Assembly (NCBI GenBank): GCA_963793095.1
Contig: CAWBYY010000011.1
Span: 372,001 to 436,000, forward strand
From: CAVWDI01 sp963793095
GTDB lineage: Bacteria; Chloroflexota; Anaerolineae; Anaerolineales; UBA4823
DNA length: 64,000 nt
Direction of reading: 5' to 3'
Shown here: positions 28,150-37,784 of the stretch, in pieces
Layout: each line of letters begins with the position of its first letter
Position numbering within the stretch: the stretch's first letter is position 1
Notes under the pieces: model-generated
Seen by the model: the letters and a program-made list of their open reading frames with translations, nothing else
Databases searched by the model: none
Told to the model about the DNA's origin: nothing
Program-made: the position numbers and the translations under genes

Positions 28150-28974
28150 ATGACCTTACAGGAGAACCTGATCTCTGCTGGGTTCAGCGAGTACGAGGCC
28201 CGGGTCTACCTGTCCCTGCTGGGCGAGCATCCCGCTACCGGCTACCAGATTAGCAAGGTCTCGGGCGTTCCGCGCTCGATGGTGTATGAGGCCCTGGGCA
28301 GGCTGCATACCCGCGGGGCGGTGCTGAAATCGGAAAGCGACCGGGCCACCTATTACCGGCCCCTACCCCCGGACACGCTGCTGGAGCAATTCTCGCGGGA
28401 GCATAACATCCTGATCGACCAGCTCCGGGGGGACCTGGGTAGAAGGTACCAGCCGGAGCAGGGCGAGCGCCTGTGGTCAATCAGCGGCCGTTCCGCAGTC
28501 ATCTCGTACGCCTCCCGGATGCTGGCTGAGGCAGAGCGGGAGGTCTCAATAGTGGCTAACGACCGCGAGCTGGAAGATCTGCGCCCGGCAATCCAGAATT
28601 GCTGCGAAAGCGGTATGGGGATAAATGTATTGCTGACCGGAGGCGGCCAGCTGGAACTGGACGGATTATCCTGTAAAAATCAGGTCGCCCGCCACCCACC
28701 CCTGGAGAGTGAACTGCACCAATTGAAGGACCTCCTGCTGGTTATCGCCGACAGTCGCGAATGCCTGATCGCCAGCCAGGATCCCCATTCCGACCAGTTT
28801 CAAGCGACCATAACCAGCAACCGGGATCTGGTTCTTATCGCCTGGCAGTTTGTCTGGATGGAGCTCTTCACCCAGAGAATTTACACCAGCCTGGGAGGCG
28901 AAATGCTGGGCAGGCTGGAACCGGACGACCGCCGGATCTTTGAGAGTCTCCAGCAGTCCAATCAGGGGAACTGA
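28150..28974 (+). CDS. TrmB-family transcriptional regulator
   Basis: A 274-residue regulator. Residues 1-70 are a winged helix of TrmB type: MTLQENLISAGFSEYEARVYLSLL, then TGYQISKVSGVPRSMVYEALGRL and a wing ending near AVLKSESDRATYYRPL. A coiled linker (LLEQFSREHNILIDQLRGDL) and a phospholipase-D-like effector domain (about 110-260) follow, as in TrmB regulators that sense sugars or other small ligands. ATG 28150 is set by GGGAGGAACC. It lies 33 bp before a VIT1/CCC1 transporter gene, so it may control metal transport. Confidence 0.85.
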   Translation: MTLQENLISAGFSEYEARVYLSLLGEHPATGYQISKVSGVPRSMVYEALGRLHTRGAVLKSESDRATYYRPLPPDTLLEQFSREHNILIDQLRGDLGRRYQPEQGERLWSISGRSAVISYASRMLAEAEREVSIVANDRELEDLRPAIQNCCESGMGINVLLTGGGQLELDGLSCKNQVARHPPLESELHQLKDLLLVIADSRECLIASQDPHSDQFQATITSNRDLVLIAWQFVWMELFTQRIYTSLGGEMLGRLEPDDRRIFESLQQSNQGN

Positions 28975-29007
28975 CCGGGAGCCTGAAAATTTGTTAAAGG
29001 AAATCGT

Positions 29008-29763
29008 ATGCAAAATCAAGAAGACTCTGCTGACGCCAATAAAACCATGATCGACGAGATCAACCACCACACTATTGCAGATCCGCATAAAAATGTTTCG
29101 TTTTTGTCAGACATCATCCTGGGCGGGCAGGACGGGCTGGTCAATGTGCTCGGGGTTACCCTGGGGGTGGCAGCCGCTACAGCAGACTCATGGGTCGTGA
29201 TTGTAGCAGGCCTGGCGGCGACCTTCGCCGAATCGGTCTCGATGGCTGCAGTTGCGTATACCTCTACCCTGGCGGATGCCGACTATTATGAAAGCGAGCG
29301 CGAGCGCGAGTACCGCCATATCCAGGATGTCCCCAATCTCGAACAGGAAGAAATCCGCGACATCTACGCAAAAAAGGGCTTCAGAGGCGAGCTGCTGGAC
29401 CGGATTGTGGCGACTGTCACCGCCAATAAAGACGTCTGGGTGGCGGTCATGATGGCCGAGGAGCACCAGCTCACCCCGGTAAACCGCCGGCACGCCCTGC
29501 GCTCCGCCGCGATTGTTGGTGTCTCAGCCATTATCGGTTCCCTGTTACCGCTGATGCCTTTCTTCTTCCTCCCGGTGCAAACCAGCATGATTCTCTCGGT
29601 TGTCCTTGCGGCTGTCGTATTGTTTCTGGTGGGAGCATACAAGGCCCGCATTTATGTGGGAAGCCCGGGTAAAAGCGGGCTTGAAATGGCTGTGATTGGG
29701 ACGTTAAGCGCCCTGGTTGGTTATGTGGTTGGGGTTCTATTAAAAGCCCCGAACACGAACTGA
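29008..29763 (+). CDS. VIT1/CCC1-family iron/manganese transporter
   Basis: A 251-residue membrane protein with the VIT1/CCC1 core. An N-terminal cytoplasmic segment is followed by SFLSDIILGGQDGLVNVLGVTLGVAAA (first helix), LAATFAESVSMAAVAYTSTLADADYYESERERE (second helix with the conserved Glu/Met), an acidic cytosolic metal-binding loop (VPNLEQEEIRDIYAKKG ... VAVMMAEEHQL) and three further helices from about residue 165. These proteins move Fe2+ or Mn2+ out of the cytosol. The gene is immediately downstream of the TrmB-like regulator, at 33 bp, probably in the same operon. Confidence 0.87.
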   Translation: MQNQEDSADANKTMIDEINHHTIADPHKNVSFLSDIILGGQDGLVNVLGVTLGVAAATADSWVVIVAGLAATFAESVSMAAVAYTSTLADADYYESEREREYRHIQDVPNLEQEEIRDIYAKKGFRGELLDRIVATVTANKDVWVAVMMAEEHQLTPVNRRHALRSAAIVGVSAIIGSLLPLMPFFFLPVQTSMILSVVLAAVVLFLVGAYKARIYVGSPGKSGLEMAVIGTLSALVGYVVGVLLKAPNTN

Positions 29764-29766
29764 TTA

Positions 29767-30490
29767 TTACTCGAAAGTCCCCACCAGTTCAATTTCCTTC
29801 CAGGCGACCCAGGAAGGGCTGAGAATTGTCCTAACCCGCAGGTAACGGTATCCTTCCAGCGGGGTGTCCGGAGTGAACTCAAGCGTCAACCCATCGCCGG
29901 TGGGACCGCTGAAAGTATGAACCGCCTGGTAATTAGAACCATCCCGGCTGACTGTCAGTTCGTGCTCGGTGTTTCCTTCGGGAAACTGTGAGACATACAG
30001 CCGGAACTCCTGATATCACCGCTGGTCCTCCCAGGTCTATTTCGATCCACTGGGGCGCCTGGCCTCCGGAGTTCCACATGTTGTTCAGGCTGCCGTCGAC
30101 CGCAAAAGAAGCCGGGAATTCAGCCTGTTCATTAGAGGCGAAGGCCTGCTTGCCTGTCGCCAGGTTTGGCTCCAGCGTGGGCAATACTCCTGGAAGGGGT
30201 TGTTCCGGCGGCTCTTCTGTGGCTATAGCGACTGGAGGTGCTGGTTCGAGCACGGTAGCAGTCCCGCCCACGGCAGGTATCTCAACCGCCGCGGTCTGGG
30301 GGGCGGTCGGACTGGCATCCAGCGGGGGTGTCCCCTCGGGCAGGTTACACGCCAGTGCAGCAATGATGAGCGCAAGCACGATAAACACCCAACCCCTGCT
30401 GGGGCGGCCGTTTTCCCTGAAATTACTGGCGTTTGAAGCTGCCGGTTTATCTTTATAGTCCACTATTTTTGGCATGTTAATATTATCCAT
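29767..30490 (-). CDS. Lipoprotein with discoidin (F5/8 type C) domain, broken by one extra base
   Basis: The start at 30490 (MDNINMPKIV; GGCAGGA upstream) is followed by a basic stretch and a hydrophobic segment ending in a lipobox (IIAALACNLP). A long Pro/Thr/Ala-rich linker follows, then a discoidin-like domain: LATGKQAFASNEQAEFPASFAVDG and MWNSGGQAPQWIEIDLGG. The frame is lost after VISG. Removing one G near 30007 gives FRLYVSQFPEGNTEHELTVSRDG and YRYLRVRTILSPSWVAWKEIELVG to the stop at 29767. It is probably anchored to the outer face of the membrane and binds carbohydrate or polymer. It is convergent with the VIT1 gene, 3 bp apart. Confidence 0.75.
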
Positions 30491-30622
30491 GTATCCTGCC
30501 GGAAAAAATACCCCGGCCTGAAAACTTGCCAATTATAACAAGATTTTAGCGAGCCGTAATTTTACCCATTCTAAATAAATTCAAACCGGTCCAGAATTTC
30601 AGGTGGTGTCGGTACATTTTTA

Positions 30623-31837
30623 TTATTTTTCCCGACTTGCCATCATCAGACTGAAAAGCCCCACTGCAGCAAAGACTGCCGCACAAATCCGGAATAAATA
30701 CCCGATGCCAATAAAAGGCACCATGAAAAGCGCCATCGGTGGGCCGATCGCGCTGCCAATATCCCCGATTGTATAAACCACTCCTAACACCCGGCTCTGG
30801 CGGGTATTGGACACCCGGTCTCCGATCACCGCCGGAACCAATCCCTGGATGCCCCCAGCGGATACCGTGGCGAAAGCGGCTCCCAGCAGGGCGATCGCCA
30901 TTGTGAGTGATCCCATCCACCATAAACCCGCTGCTCCAGCCAGGAAAATTAACCCCAACACGATCCAGCGCTTTCCCCATCGGTCGGAGATTAACCCGCT
31001 CAGCGGCGCGCTCAGCATCGAGAGCAGCATTCTCAGGACCACAAAAATCCCTGCGAGAGTCGCCAGAGGAACGATGATCCCATCCAGGGGTGCTCCACCT
31101 TCGATAAACTGACCCAACCAGAGAATGGTGGTTGAAGTGATTACCCCAGCGAATACAAGCCGGAGTGCAAAAGTCGGGATAGATGCTTGCAGGGTTACAG
31201 CCCAGGGGAATTTTTCGCGCTCCTTTACTGTCTCAACTCCTCCGCTCACCATTGTGTTTTGCGGACGTGTCTCCGGGAGCAAAAGCGCCCAGAGACCCAC
31301 ACCCAGCAAAGTCAGACAGGCGCTCAATACCAGCCCGCCCTTGAAGCCAAAAAGATCGGTGAACAACCCACCAGCCAACGAGGCTATCCCGATGCTGAGA
31401 AAGAACCACATTTGAAGCCGCCCTGTTATCCAGCCCCTGTCCCCGTTTTCTGAGATATCCAGGGCAATTGTATTACTACCGATCCAAATTCCGGACCAGG
31501 CTATTCCCCACAGAATCCTGCCGAAAACAAATAATCCCGGACTGGCAGCAGTAGTATAGATTACTGTAGATACCGCCCCAACCGAGAGAGAGGACACCAT
31601 CAGGGGTTTTCTGGGAAACCGGTCGTAAAGATATCCCGCCGGCGCATTGGTAAGCACCCGCGCCAGTCGGTTGACTCCCAGCAGAATTCCGACCATTGCC
31701 AGAGTCAGCCCTGCTTCAGATGCGATGCCCGGGTTGGGCAGGACAGTGTAAAGGGTCTGGTCGCCCAGGAGCGAAAGCATTATTCCCAGGCCGACCACCC
31801 CCAGCACCCGGTTGGGCGAAAGATTCATCGCCATCAA
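30623..31837 (-). CDS. Major facilitator superfamily transporter
   Basis: A 404-residue protein with 12 predicted membrane segments. The loop between helices 2 and 3 contains APAGYLYDRFPRKPLM, the MFS signature 'G.L.DR.GRK' in variant form, and SAPLSGLISDRWGKRWIV is the equivalent in the second half. It is probably a drug or small-molecule exporter of DHA1 type. It starts 5 bp after the stop of the upstream phosphatase-like gene (31843), so the two are one operon. Substrate unknown. Confidence 0.85.
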   Translation of the reverse strand: MMAMNLSPNRVLGVVGLGIMLSLLGDQTLYTVLPNPGIASEAGLTLAMVGILLGVNRLARVLTNAPAGYLYDRFPRKPLMVSSLSVGAVSTVIYTTAASPGLFVFGRILWGIAWSGIWIGSNTIALDISENGDRGWITGRLQMWFFLSIGIASLAGGLFTDLFGFKGGLVLSACLTLLGVGLWALLLPETRPQNTMVSGGVETVKEREKFPWAVTLQASIPTFALRLVFAGVITSTTILWLGQFIEGGAPLDGIIVPLATLAGIFVVLRMLLSMLSAPLSGLISDRWGKRWIVLGLIFLAGAAGLWWMGSLTMAIALLGAAFATVSAGGIQGLVPAVIGDRVSNTRQSRVLGVVYTIGDIGSAIGPPMALFMVPFIGIGYLFRICAAVFAAVGLFSLMMASREK

Positions 31838-31842
31838 TTTAT

Positions 31843-33867
31843 TCAGGGCGCATCTATGGTCACAACCAGCGCCGGGTGGTCGGAGGCGGGGTGGTAAATA
31901 TAGCTCGCATCCAGGGCATCCAGCCCCGCTGAAAGAAAGACGTGGTCTATCCTTTCGACCGGGTCCACTCCTTTATCATCCACCCCATCTGGCCAGCGAA
32001 GCACCCAGGCGTCCTCAAAAATCTCAGTCGTCAGGCGGTACTGCTCCGTGCCGGGTGCGAAGTTGAAATCCCCCATCAGGATCACATTCTGCACGCGGCT
32101 GGCTTCCGCCAGGACAGCCTGCTGCTGGATCAGCGGGCCCTGGTTTCCCAGGTGGGTCACGTAGATATTGTATTCCCGGGACCCAATTTTCACCCGGGCC
32201 TGGATTGCGGCGGTCTGCTCACCCTGGCTGTACATATAAAAGGTGCGCGGGTTTTCAATCGGGTACCTGGACAGCAGGGCGATTCCAAAGGTCCCCAGAA
32301 CAGTTTTCGGCCCGTAATAGGCGTGCATGCCCAGATTGTCGGCGAAATAGCGCACCAGGTCCGAATTGCCGCCCGAGATCCGGTTGGTATCGCTCTCCTG
32401 CAGCCCGATGATGTCTGGATTTAATGACCTGATCAAGCCCAGCTGCCCGGCGTGGTTCTTCTGTCCGCCGGCACTGTACCCCTGCCGGATGTTGTAAGTC
32501 AGCACTGTAAAAGATTCGGCCTGAGCTGCTGTTTGGCCCGGGTCAATCTCCATCCGGTAAACGGCGAACAAGGAGACAACCCCAACCGCCAGAATATATC
32601 CATAAACCAGAGTCTTTACCCAGCCCGGGGCCGGGAGCGGAGTGAATACATACATCTTACGGTCAACAAGCAGGAGCGGCAGACAAAGTCCCAACCCCGC
32701 CGCGGCGTACACAAACCAGAACTTATCCCGGAAGAACGGGCCGATAACGGGGATATAGTCATAGACCGTGGTGAAAACATGCGCCAGCACCATCAGGAGC
32801 ATAAAAATTGCCCCCACCCCGAAACCCATCCCGATCTCCCGCAGCGATGGTTTGCCCTGGATGATCCCGCTCAAGTAGAGATAAAGGTCGACCAGCAGGA
32901 CCGGAGACAGGACGAGCATCACTACCAACGGCAGGTAACTGAACGGGTGCATGCCGGGGTCAAACAGGGGGTAGGCGCCTTTTTCGGCTGGAAACTGGAT
33001 CTGGTTAGCTAGGATGGTCATTACCAGCGAGAGCACAAAAGACGCGTTCCAAACCCATACAAAAACCGGTCTCAATGAGCTCCGGAACCACGGCGACGTC
33101 ATAAGGATCGCAAAAAGAGCGTAGCTGAACAGCGCCAGCAGCATCACCCCGCTGTAACTGGCGTCTGTCCAGCGGGCAATCACGTTTGGGCTGGAAAAAC
33201 CAAAATAGTACAGCAGGAATACCCCGCACACCCCGAGAGATAATCCAGTTGTGTCCAGGCTAAACCAGCGCTTTGCATGGGAACCGCTCCCGGGTTGGGA
33301 AACCTCCTCGTTGGCAGCCCGCTGCGATTCGCGGAAGCGAGTGAAAAGGAAAACGGATCCAAACAGCGCCAGGATCCAGCCGATGATCAGGAAATCCCGC
33401 TCGGTCGACCGGTCCAGGCCGGAGTGCACCGCCCGCATCAGGATTAAAGACAGGACCCCCAGCAGCATCCCCATGCTCAGATAACGGCTCTCCTCCCGGC
33501 GGTTTTTCTGGCTGGAAACCCACAGAAAAGCAGGCAGGTAAACCAGAAAGGCGGCCATACCGATCCCCGAGACCAGCATCCTGGCCCGGGTGGCCAGCAT
33601 GACCTCGAGCGGGCGCGCCAGAACCACAACCAGCCCAGCTGCCAGCAGGCCCCATTCAGGGTAACGCCTGCCTGCCAGCATAAGCAGGAACGGCGAGAAG
33701 AACAGGACGACCGCCAGCATCTCCACCGGAATGCTGGCGCCGAGCAGACCAAAAGCGTAAACCGCTTCGATGAAGTCAGTCAGAAGCTGGAGAAAAAAGA
33801 TAAATAAGATCGCCGGCAGGATTATCTGAGCGGGATTGAATGCGGTCTCTGAATGTCTGGCTGCCAT
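31843..33867 (-). CDS. CWH43-like membrane protein with endonuclease/exonuclease/phosphatase domain
   Basis: A 674-residue protein. Residues 1-445 hold about 13 to 14 hydrophobic helices. From 452 to the end is an endonuclease/exonuclease/phosphatase domain with all its catalytic landmarks: TYNIR (Asn459), QE (Glu491), THLGN (His572), GDFN (Asp600, Asn602), ERIDHVF (Asp641) and SDHPAL (Asp663, His664). The arrangement, many helices followed by an extracytoplasmic EEP domain, resembles the eukaryotic GPI-lipid remodelling protein Cwh43. A role on lipid-linked phosphodiesters is plausible but inferred. The adjacent MFS gene is probably co-transcribed. Confidence 0.8.
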   Translation of the reverse strand: MAARHSETAFNPAQIILPAILFIFFLQLLTDFIEAVYAFGLLGASIPVEMLAVVLFFSPFLLMLAGRRYPEWGLLAAGLVVVLARPLEVMLATRARMLVSGIGMAAFLVYLPAFLWVSSQKNRREESRYLSMGMLLGVLSLILMRAVHSGLDRSTERDFLIIGWILALFGSVFLFTRFRESQRAANEEVSQPGSGSHAKRWFSLDTTGLSLGVCGVFLLYYFGFSSPNVIARWTDASYSGVMLLALFSYALFAILMTSPWFRSSLRPVFVWVWNASFVLSLVMTILANQIQFPAEKGAYPLFDPGMHPFSYLPLVVMLVLSPVLLVDLYLYLSGIIQGKPSLREIGMGFGVGAIFMLLMVLAHVFTTVYDYIPVIGPFFRDKFWFVYAAAGLGLCLPLLLVDRKMYVFTPLPAPGWVKTLVYGYILAVGVVSLFAVYRMEIDPGQTAAQAESFTVLTYNIRQGYSAGGQKNHAGQLGLIRSLNPDIIGLQESDTNRISGGNSDLVRYFADNLGMHAYYGPKTVLGTFGIALLSRYPIENPRTFYMYSQGEQTAAIQARVKIGSREYNIYVTHLGNQGPLIQQQAVLAEASRVQNVILMGDFNFAPGTEQYRLTTEIFEDAWVLRWPDGVDDKGVDPVERIDHVFLSAGLDALDASYIYHPASDHPALVVTIDAP

Positions 33868-33915
33868 GAGGGTCTCCCCGCTTTAAGTATATCCCTCCTG
33901 TTCAAATCCGGGGGA

Positions 33916-35031
33916 TTATCGGTAGATCAGCGGAAAGCTCAATTTATTGGGGTAACAGTCGCGCAGCCGGAACGAGGCGATCCGGGTCTGCCAAGAAGTA
34001 CTATTCGTATCGTAAAATTCCTGAGTGTACCAGAATGTGCAGTCGTCGAGCGGGTCAACCGACATCATGCTGTAATCACCCCAGCGATTTGAAGAAGTCT
34101 GAACAGAATTCCCATTGACAACCACACCTTCGCCCATGGTCATTAAGTTCAATGGATCGCCCCCCAAACGGCCGGTGAAGCGGATCGAAGGGTAGGTGGT
34201 CGTGCTGGAGACCGAATAACCCAGGGCGATATCCCCGAAGCAATTCATTGCCGCGCTGCCCATCCAGCGGTGGTCGCTGTCGGGCGCGAATGTTCCCTGC
34301 TGCTGGATGGACCAGTCTCCGCCGCTGCTGCGCAGCTCATACCAGCGCACGCCGGCGTGATCACCAGCTGTCCCGTCCACATCGACGGTGTGATTGGTAA
34401 CCAGCGTCTGGTATCCGCCAAAATTGCGGAACTGCAGCCTGTACATTAACCGGTCAGAGATGGCGTCCACCTTTATGCCTGGACTTGGCTGAGGGATACA
34501 TTCCCGGGATGCAGTACATAAGCTTGTATCAAAGGCTTCGGTGTTGATGGCTTGCCTGAATTCAAATGTTGAATTGGCAGGCGTCACCCAATCGACATCA
34601 AACTCCCAGACGCGCAGCCTGTCCGGATTCCCGTTTACGACCTGCACGAACGGGTTAGGCGCACCAGGAGGAGGGGCAGGCCCGTCCAGGTCAGCAGGCA
34701 GCATCCCAAACAGGTCCGGGTTGCTTGTTTCCATATCCCAGTACTGCATCCTGGCCGAATTGCCAGAAAGCATCTGATCGCGCTCGAAAACGGCCGCGCC
34801 CTGACCTGCATAAGACCAACCGAAATTATATTCAAATTGATTGACCGACATATAATAACCGTCCGGCCAAATCCCAAATTTGGGGTAATCGTTCAACTTG
34901 GCTTCGCTGATCAGGAATTCGTAGCAGTGCCAGGAACCGATCGGATCGCCGCTGGTTGAGATCGCGATGCACTTGAAAAAAAGGGTCTGAATTGGCAGCC
35001 CGGTTCGGCAGCGCGAACATTTCCGACCCAC
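33916..35031 (-). CDS. Secreted protein, N-terminally truncated relative of the 35.2-37.2 kb gene
   Basis: A 371-residue frame related to the neighbouring AT-rich secreted protein: CIAISTSGDPIGSWHCYEFLISEAKLNDYPKFGIWPDGYYMS matches its GVTNSNDPTGTW...DYPSIGFNKNWIVV, and SSNRWGDYSMMSVDPLDDCTFWYTQEF matches WGDYSHTTVDPVNDVDFWTIQEY. The family's first part (signal peptide, 'IPPDT.G.VG.NH') is missing. Seven Ts at about 34976-34982 (minus strand) may hide a frameshift: with six, the frame extends back to an ATG at 35020 and beyond. The C-terminus NKLSFPLIYR is a short hydrophobic tail shared in style with its neighbour. Probably exported or surface-displayed. Confidence 0.65.
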   Translation of the reverse strand: MGRKCSRCRTGLPIQTLFFKCIAISTSGDPIGSWHCYEFLISEAKLNDYPKFGIWPDGYYMSVNQFEYNFGWSYAGQGAAVFERDQMLSGNSARMQYWDMETSNPDLFGMLPADLDGPAPPPGAPNPFVQVVNGNPDRLRVWEFDVDWVTPANSTFEFRQAINTEAFDTSLCTASRECIPQPSPGIKVDAISDRLMYRLQFRNFGGYQTLVTNHTVDVDGTAGDHAGVRWYELRSSGGDWSIQQQGTFAPDSDHRWMGSAAMNCFGDIALGYSVSSTTTYPSIRFTGRLGGDPLNLMTMGEGVVVNGNSVQTSSNRWGDYSMMSVDPLDDCTFWYTQEFYDTNSTSWQTRIASFRLRDCYPNKLSFPLIYR

Positions 35032-35218
35032 TCAGGTCACCGGGAAGTTTGGGGCTAGGCTGGCAGGCGGCAAGTCGCGCCGGAGGAACCGAAGTGTCGT
35101 AATAGGGATAAATTCCTGATCGTAGCGAAAGGATTTGTTTTGGCGAAAAAATCTTTCTTGTACCACCACCTATTTTTGTCTCACAAGTTATGTAACAATT
35201 CAGTTATATATAACTGAT

Positions 35219-37178
35219 TTATGGGAGATTGTTAATATTCTTAGCAATCAATGGAAAGTAAATTAAGTTCTGGGTAACCATGAAGTTCCACCATGTGCCG
35301 TTATTGGCATAAGAAGTACCGCCAGGGTTAACAGAGCGCACTTGCCAATAATAAACTGTATCTTGGCTTAGTCCATTTATGATAATACTGTTGTTGGTTC
35401 CAACATTGACCCAACTTGAATCACAGGTGCTATTGTTGGTCATGTCGATACAATATTCATATGATGTTGCGCCGCTGCTGTTTTCCCATTGAAGAGTAGT
35501 GTAGTTCCCCAATACCACCGCCTCATCAGGTGGGCTGGTTTTATTGAAAGTTATTGGAGGTGGGATAATGCGTCCCCACCAAGTACTCCAGCGATCGTAA
35601 CCACCGCCAGGTGTCTGTGTCCATGCATATTCTTGAATTGTCCAGAAGTCGACGTCATTTACCGGGTCAACCGTTGTGTGACTATAATCGCCCCAACAAT
35701 TCCTAGTGCCACTGTAGGTTTTGTAGTATTTGGATTCACCAGCTTTGAGCACAATATCAGCTCGCATCGTATTTATCGGATCAGAGGAAGTTCGAAAAGC
35801 ATAATTTCCGCTGGCATATTGTGAGGCTGAAAAGCGCGAGAATCCAATAAGCACATCGTTATTAATATTGACAGCAATGCTGGGAAACGCATAAAAAGTG
35901 ACACCGCTGGAGTCATCTATTCGCCCATTCTGGATAACACCTGGTGAAGTAGATATCTGCCACCATTGCACTGAGCTACGCGTGGGATTTCCGCCAGAAG
36001 GTAAAAATATCGTGTGAGTTGCCCACAAGGAACCATTACGATATACCAAATTTTGCATGCGGGAATCATTGGTCATAATCTTTTCACTTGAACCTAGTTG
36101 AGGGGCAAAGTCGTTGTTACCCAGGGGGTATTGTGACCAACCACCAAGCGTTGAGTTTAGGTTGGTACTATTCATGGAGAAAGTCTCTGATCCTACTGCG
36201 CCTGTAATGGTGGCTAAACGCACAATTCCTGAAGCGCTATTGTATGTGCTGATCAAGTATTCTGTGTCTAAGTTAATGTCATATGTGACAGCAGGAGCAT
36301 AAACACCTGAGGTGTGGATAAAACGATTATAGGGTGCGCTTGTACCAGAATATAAAATGGTTTTATTGAATGCATAAACCTCTGAGCGTACGTAATTACC
36401 GCTACTGTTGAAGATATTGACTGTTACTACAATCCAATTCTTGTTAAAACCAATGCTGGGATAATCAATCCAATTAGCGTCAGCGGCAGCGATGCGAAAC
36501 TTGTACCAGGTGCCTGTGGGATCATTACTATTTGTTACACCGATTAAGAGACCGGAAGTTGTGCTCCACGAATCGTCACATGCCACCGTAATCCAGCGAT
36601 TACTATATGGATCATAAAGCACTTTGGGATCGAATGCTCCATTGCCACCGTTCACACTACCCCAAAATGAATTAAGTGTAACAGTACTAAGCACACCGCC
36701 GCTACAATTCTGTATGCGCACTTGGCTATTCAAGGTCACCATCAAGTGATTAATCCGACCGAACCGTGAGTATCAGGTGGGATAATTGAGTTATTGTCCC
36801 CCAAGGCAAAAAAACTACTGGCTGTCGGTGGAGAGTCAACCGACAGTGTGAATTGTGATTCGATTGTGGTTGAGGCTGATAATGACCCCTGTACCTCTGG
36901 GTACCTTCTGGGACAGGCATGAATGGCGGTATAGATAATGGTGAGGTTGCTTTTTGAAGATCTTGGCGTGCTTCCACCATTTCCATATCTTCAACTGCGC
37001 GCAGTTGTTCCTTGCCTGGTATGCCCTCAATCACATAGGATTTTGATTTTGCAGTTTGGACAGAAAATCCAGTTAAAAGCACAAACAAAATAAAAACAAA
37101 AAAGAAAGTGGGCTTAAAGTGAAAATCCAATAAGATAAAATTTTTGAAGAAATTAGTGGGTGAATTCTCTTTGGACAA
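35219..37178 (-). CDS. Secreted repeat protein with FN3 domain, AT-rich, broken by two indels
   Basis: Read on the minus strand. The N-terminus (37178) has a hydrophobic signal (FFFVFILFVLLTGFSVQ). After two one-base shifts (near 36880-36900 and near 36745-36755), the frames join as SASTTIESQFTLSV, NNSIIPPDTHGSVG, then NHLMVTLNSQVRIQNCSGGV. The body (35.4-36.7 kb) is a beta-rich WD/Kelch-like fold with FDPKVLYDPYSNRWITVACD and DYPSIGFNKNWIVV. A fibronectin type III domain follows (NKTSPPDEAVVLGNYTTLQW ... TVYYWQVRSVNPGG). The end is LIYFPLIAKNINNLP. Its base composition is clearly more AT-rich than its neighbours, which suggests recent transfer. Confidence 0.7.
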
Positions 37179-37692
37179 TTTGAGTTTATCCTATCGTTCC
37201 TCTTTTTTGTTTAATTGATATGAAATTATAATTTATTCCCTCTAAATGATATGGTCTTTTGGATTGAGTATGATCATGGGGGTGGATTCTATAAGTGAAT
37301 TTAATAATTTAATTGAGCTTGAACTAAGATTTTGAATTTTTTAGTACCAAATGTATTGAACATCTGGGAATTTCATTAATGGGGACAAAGGATTAAAAAT
37401 TATAAAAAATTTTCGAAATTTTTAGGGATTGGCATTGACTAATCCCAATATTTAAAGGCGTCCGATGGAAGATGCTTATATCAAAAAGACACCAAACGAT
37501 ACAGTCTTTTGGGCCAAGTATCGTAGCGCAGGGTGCCCTGGACCACCATCTACCCTGCTCCATCCCGGGCAAATACTGTCTGGAAAAACGGTCCAAAGGT
37601 TTAGGTTGGCATTATGAGCAGGGCCAGCAAAAAAGGGATCAGGGTTATCCGGGGATTTATATTTTACGTACATCTTAAATTAAATTAAGTAA
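37179..37692. other. AT-rich intergenic region
   Basis: About 510 bp of AT-rich sequence upstream of the minus-strand secreted protein; it must contain that gene's promoter. No coding frame with motifs was found; a 68-codon plus-strand frame at 37472 was rejected. AATTTTTTAGTACCAAATG and similar runs give many weak -10-like sites, none paired. Confidence 0.45.
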
Positions 37693-37721
37693 AAAATGCC
37701 GGCATCAAACGCCAGCATTTT
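37693..37721. terminator. Hairpin terminator downstream of ftsH
   Basis: AAAATGCCGGC and GCCAGCATTTT pair over a seven-base loop with one mismatch. A-runs and T-runs on either side let it act on both strands. It lies about 65 bp after the ftsH stop codon on the minus strand. Confidence 0.8.
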
Positions 37722-37784
37722 ATCATGATCCAACCAGGGTAAGTCGCTATTGGGAACCCAGGTTTCGTCTGAAAACCCGGTATG

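Noticed and set aside
37472..37678. 68-codon plus-strand frame in the AT-rich gap
   Set aside because: No motif, no ribosome-binding site; the stretch is otherwise noncoding.
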